Source: Lamellibrachia columna
Lineage: Eukaryota; Annelida; Polychaeta; Sabellida; Siboglinidae
Direction: 5' to 3'
NCBI GenBank assembly: GCA_963662155.1
Contig: OY759262.1
Location: 12,312,782 to 12,376,781 of the forward strand
Length of the DNA: 64,000 bases
This document shows, piece after piece, positions 60,291 to 64,000 of this stretch. The notes under the pieces are model-generated. The model did not search any database. It saw nothing but the letters and a program-made list of their open reading frames with translations, and had not been told where the DNA came from. Each line of letters opens with the position of its first letter. Position 1 is the stretch's first letter. A program made the position numbers and the translations under genes.

Positions 60291-60960
60291 ACAGATTCCG
60301 AAAAAATAAATAAATAAAACGCTGTCGGTGTAACAAAGTCATGTATCTTGCGTCGCAGTGATGAAAAAGACTATAGGATTGTGTGAAGAACTATTCCAAA
60401 AAATTGATAATGTTAATTAATTTTCGACAACCGATTTTGGAATTGAACCGAGCGATATTGTGTGCAAAAACGGCACGTATTTTAACAGGAACGTCAAAAT
60501 GATAGCGGTAAAGCGCAGGGCACCATTGTCTGTGTAGGACGCTGCGGCATTATTTATTGTTCGTCGATGGCATTAATTACAATTTGAACAGCTTAATTAC
60601 AGCCACAGCTCGTGAGAACGTGCTGGCTAGTGACAGTTGTGTCGTGAATAATTCTGTGCGACAAACATAATGAATTCAGCGACAACATGGACATCAGAAA
60701 TTACAGATGGGCGGAATTTTTAAACACATAATTTGTCTTCTTTGCATAAACGTTACTTGGATTTTGTGGTTACCTTGGTGATGCTGCCAGCCTGCGGTTA
60801 TATGATCTTTATCATCCCGTACGAAATCACTCGACCGATCAACGGTGAACTTAACAGGCGACGGACCGACGGCATTTGTTTTGGGACCGGACAAAACAGT
60901 GCTACCATCTGGAGCATAACAATGCATCTACTGTTAACCCAAACTCACCACCAGTGGCGC
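60291..60960 (-). promoter_or_regulatory. Candidate promoter/first exon region of the formin
   Basis: CpG returns sharply at about 60.29 kb after some 34 kb of depletion. On the minus strand CACCAAG followed by GTAACC at 60774/60773 is a possible first-exon donor. A plus-strand 102-codon frame (60733-61041) was not recognised. Inference from composition only. Confidence 0.35.
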
Positions 60961-61803
60961 CACTCACCATTTCGCTACTGCCACAATTTACGTTGGATGT
61001 GCAGATTCTGCACATCTTTATTTCATTTGGCGAACTCTTAATTTTTTTCAAGAAATCTGTCAGTTTCAGTTGCATGCAAGTGTGGATGGTGTTTGTATCG
61101 AAAATGTGTATAGAAAGACAACAACGTTCGCGTTTCTTGGCTCTAGATTATTGTATTCTTGATACCGATCTTGAATCCGTGTTCATTGCAGACGACGTTG
61201 ATAACCTTGTCTAGCATGGTTTTCAGTCGTGTTGGGGAGAAGGCACAGAAGACAGCATCATTTACACGCATAATTTGTGTAACATAGCATGTGCCAGTGG
61301 ACAAGGAAGCCATTGACTTATTGTGTTCCTTCTAGTGTATCTATGTCCTAATTATCATTATGGTGTCCATGCATGTAGACCCCTATGCAATATTTCAAAT
61401 GAGACATAACTATTGATTTATATAAGGGTACAATTAGCCAAGGATGGGCCAAGCTTAATCACCCGTTAGTTTACAATGCCCATTGCCCCCCAATACGCCA
61501 CTGATTTCTCCCAATTAGCTCGATAATTTGTTTATCATTTGTAGCCGCAATTCCACTTTGCTAGTTATACCTCGCTATTATATTATATTATTATTTCGCA
61601 TTTTCTATTCTTCGTCTTCGTCATGTTTCCATATCCTATTTGTAAACATTTCCCAATTTTTAGACCATTTCACCAATTAGTCTACATCATCTCGTGATGT
61701 TTGTTTATCTCAATTTCACTTAACCTGTCTAAATTGGTCTTAATAAACTAGATGTGCATTCTGTATTGGTCTGCATTCTCCAAAGACGCATTTTATTTAC
61801 TTA
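60961..61803. other. No feature recognised
   Basis: Unique DNA between the candidate formin promoter region and the CCCG array. Confidence 0.5.
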
Positions 61804-62131
61804 GTTGCCCGCCCGCCCGCCCGCCCGCCCGCCCGCCCGCCCGCCCGCCCGCCCGCCCGCCCGCCCGCCCGCCCGCCCGCCCGCCCGCCCGCCCGCCCGC
61901 CCGCCCGCCCGCCCGCCCGCCCGCCCGCCCGCCCGCCCGCCCGCCCGCCCGCCCGCCCGCCCGCCCGCCCGCCCGCCCGCCCGCCCGCCCGCCCGCCCGC
62001 CCGCCCGCCCGCCCGCCCGCCCGCCCGCCCGCCCGCCCGCCCGCCCGCCCGCCCGCCCGCCCGCCCGCCCGCCCGCCCGCCCGCCCGCCCGCCCGCCCGC
62101 CCGCCCGCCCGCCCGCCCGCCCGCCCGCCCG
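61804..62131. repeat. Pure (CCCG)n microsatellite, about 82 copies
   Basis: About 328 bp of uninterrupted GCCC tetranucleotide in otherwise AT-rich DNA. Pro-Ala-Arg and Gly-Arg-Ala frames on both strands are artefacts. Confidence 0.99.
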
Positions 62132-62535
62132 CATCCCAGTTAAGTTTGGGCCTGGTTGGGTTCTTATTTGCTCTCACGCTGAGCCTTAACTGTGTTTACG
62201 CAATACTGTGATCAGAGCCAATGGGATCGGAAGAGGAGTATGCTTGGGAACCCATGATGTTGTTTCTCCATCTTTTCCAGCACATAATGAAAACTATTTG
62301 AGATGTGAATTTATTTGGTGCTCGGAAAGAAAAAAATGTCGAGTTCTTCCTTGGCATTAGTGGAAGATAAGCTGCGACTGTTTAGCTGTTCAGAGAGAAT
62401 GTTTTTTTAGGGCGGCAAAGTCCTTTCGTTGTTCTCGCATCAGATGGTATCCGTCCTGACGGTTTGGGGATGTCATATTCATACCGGTTGATAGACCCTC
62501 GAGAAGTACGAAGTGTTCGGCAGGGACTTGAACCC

Positions 62536-62579
<44 letters not shown>

Positions 62580-63090
62580 CGAGCTCATCATGTTTCATCT
62601 AGCAGATACTACACTGCGTCGCTAACGCTACTGTGGGTGTTTTTAATCACGAGACACCTTCTCGAGACACCTTCTCGTAGGATGCCAACCACGGATGAAG
62701 AGGATCCACCCCACATTGAGTGACTACACTTCGTCTGACTCCTACCTCTTAACATGCCTGGCTTGGTTGAGCCTACCAGGGACTTGAGTCCCGGCTGCTC
62801 TCCGGGTATAACGGGAGCACGCAAACCTCCCAACTGAGACAAATTGGTAGTCGTGGGGAAGCATTTTAGCTTACATATTGCGTAAGCACAAGTAAATTTA
62901 ATAGTGTAGAGGAACAAAAGGTAAACATACTTCACGACGTTTCGGAAATGCTAGACCTGCTATCTATTTGATTTTACAAGTAATTGCCAATTAATTGTAC
63001 GTCCACCTGTGTACATTTTGTTACAAAAGAAGTCAACTTGAAGTATACGATATTGACACTACACACAATGATGATTCAATCAAAAAGAGA
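62132..63090. other. No gene recognised; (TTG)n at 62537-62580
   Basis: Contains a trinucleotide run and a small direct repeat CGAGACACCTTCT at about 62650-62675. A minus-strand 108-codon frame (62609-62935) looks mildly coding-like but is unrecognised and may belong to a transposon. Confidence 0.4.
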
Positions 63091-63099
63091 GCGGGACAA

Positions 63100-63299
63100 A
63101 AACAGAACGGCCACGTTGCCGGAATTTAAAATGGAATCCGGAAGTTACGTACGCCACGTCGCCGTTTCGCGCCTCGGCCAATGAGATAGCGCGCTTGCCG
63201 GAACTGCGAACCTACTGACTTACGTTTGTTGCCGTTCGGTTAGCAACCACTTGAAACTAATTCGGGAATATGTATGGACCAACCTAATGTCTAGGGGTG
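63100..63299 (+). promoter_or_regulatory. CpG-rich promoter and 5'UTR of the TMX-like gene
   Basis: Contains an ETS-type CCGGAAGT (63138-63145), a CCAAT box (63178-63182) and GGTTAGCAACC (63238-63248, RFX-half-site-like) in CpG-rich DNA upstream of the ATG at 63300. No TATA box. An in-frame TAA at 63285 supports the start choice. Confidence 0.5.
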
Positions 63300-63439
63300 A
63301 TGGGAGGGAAATTGATTCCCATATGGATTGCATTCCTTATAATGCGTGTGTCGGTGGACGCGTGGGATAAGGGCGTTCCTGTCGAACTCGGAGACGGCGA
63401 ATGGAGTGACGTCCTGAAAGGCGAATGGCTCGTTAAATT
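63300..63439 (+). CDS. TMX1: TMX1/TMX4-like thioredoxin-related transmembrane protein, first coding exon, partial
   Basis: Probable ER membrane oxidoreductase (PDI family). ATG at 63300 has G at -3 and G at +4. The 46 complete codons give a signal peptide MGGKLIPIWIAFLIMRVSV with likely cleavage near DA/WD (residues 20-22), then GDGEWSDVLKGEWLVK. This matches the strand just before the active site in TMX1/TMX4 (there EGEWMLKF before YAPWC, from memory). The exon ends with TT before donor GTAGGT (phase 2). A T or C at the next exon start would give Phe, as the family requires. The active-site CxxC, thioredoxin fold and membrane segment lie beyond the right edge. Another PDI-like protein with a GEWxVKFYAPWC start is the main alternative. 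Confidence 0.72.
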
Positions 63440-63519
63440 GTAGGTATCCCTTTTATCGCTAGTTCAGTAACATCGCATGATAAACTGTAGCTATTTGTAA
63501 TAGTAGTAGGCCTGTGTAT

Positions 63520-64000
63520 TTAGAACAAGCTCCGCCAAGAGGAAAAAGAAAGCAACAGAAAGAGGACTGAAGAAATGATGATGACGATGATGGTGGTGAC
63601 TCCCATCCGCCCTCTTTTGTTAAATGGCGTGGAAGTCGAACAAATTGAATCTTTTAGATTCCTCAGGACAACAATTTCAAGCGATCTCAGTTGGGACAAG
63701 AACACACTGTGCTTCACTAAAAAGGCACAACAACGCCTGCACTTCCTGGGGTAGCTCAGGAGATTCGGCATTGCACATGTGATCATGATACGTTTCTACC
63801 GCGAAATCATTGGAAGCATCCTAACTTTTTCGATCGTAGTGTGGTTTGGCAGCGCCGGTCAGGAGAAGAAACAGCTAGAAGCCATTGTGAAGGGTGCATC
63901 CAGAATCATTGGGAGCTAGTTCCCATCCATAGAGTCTGTTTACCATGCTCGCTGCGCGCCTAAACCCAGGAGCATTGCACGGGATACAACCCAGCCAGCC
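63520..64000 (+). pseudogene. Decayed LINE ORF2 C-terminus (CR1/L2/jockey-like), cut by the window edge
   Basis: One plus-strand frame reads LLLNGVEVEQIESFRFLRTT, then SDLSWDKNT, FTKKAQQRLHFLG, LRRFGIAH, SIVVWFGSAGQEKKQLE, VKGASRIIGS and FPSIESVYHARC. This is the conserved order at the end of many non-LTR reverse transcriptases. In-frame stops at 63752-63754 and 63917-63919 show it is dead. It lies in the first intron of the TMX-like gene. Confidence 0.85.

Noticed and set aside
60733..61041. 102-codon plus-strand frame with a hydrophobic segment
   Set aside because: No recognisable family; placement in the CpG-rich candidate promoter region explains the open frame.
62609..62935. 108-codon minus-strand frame
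   Set aside because: Not recognised and lacks splice or promoter support; likely repeat-derived.

Overview
The window is metazoan nuclear DNA: multi-exon genes with GT-AG introns, very abundant near-perfect mini- and microsatellites, LINE and Penelope-like fragments, and MITE-like inverted-repeat elements. An invertebrate is most likely, and a lophotrochozoan such as a mollusc is a weak guess from gene and repeat style. No bacterial operon, CRISPR array or rRNA gene was seen.

Three protein-coding genes can be supported. (1) A complete formin of the FMN2/cappuccino class lies on the minus strand. It has 19 coding exons from the ATG at 54454 to the TAG at 28118. All splice phases agree, giving 1512 codons plus stop. 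It carries a long disordered N-terminus, an FMN2-like helical segment, a coiled coil, a proline-rich FH1, a full FH2 and a basic Spire-binding-type tail encoded partly by a 33-base last exon behind a 6.45 kb intron. (2) At the left edge, minus strand, there is one exon (703-993) with a signal peptide that ends in the residues preceding the cystine knot of gremlin-type BMP antagonists. (3) At the right edge, plus strand, there is the first coding exon (63300-63439) of a TMX1/TMX4-like ER thioredoxin-related transmembrane protein, with a CpG-rich upstream region. The rest of genes 2 and 3 lies outside the window.

Layout: 0.7-1.8 kb gremlin exon and CpG-rich upstream; 2.2-25.6 kb gene-poor, CpG-containing DNA crowded with tandem arrays, two LTR-like segments, hairpin elements and a Penelope-like remnant; 26.0-54.5 kb formin 3'UTR, exons and repeat-filled introns; 54.5-60.9 kb probable formin 5' region with a LINE fragment; 61.8-62.1 kb a pure CCCG array; 63.1-64 kb TMX promoter, exon 1 and a decayed LINE in its first intron. 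CpG becomes rare by eye from about 26.0 to about 60.3 kb. The left limit coincides with the formin poly(A) signal, so this span may mark the methylated formin transcription unit.

The most unusual content is in the repeats: a 48-bp satellite with a 14-monomer higher-order repeat, a 28-bp minisatellite apparently seeded inside a Penelope-like endonuclease gene, a tandemly multiplied tRNA-like half, a two-variant 21-bp array with an internal 8-unit duplication, arrays whose monomers carry palindromes, and a minisatellite that begins a few bases after a formin splice donor. All homology statements rest on motif recognition by eye; no search was run.
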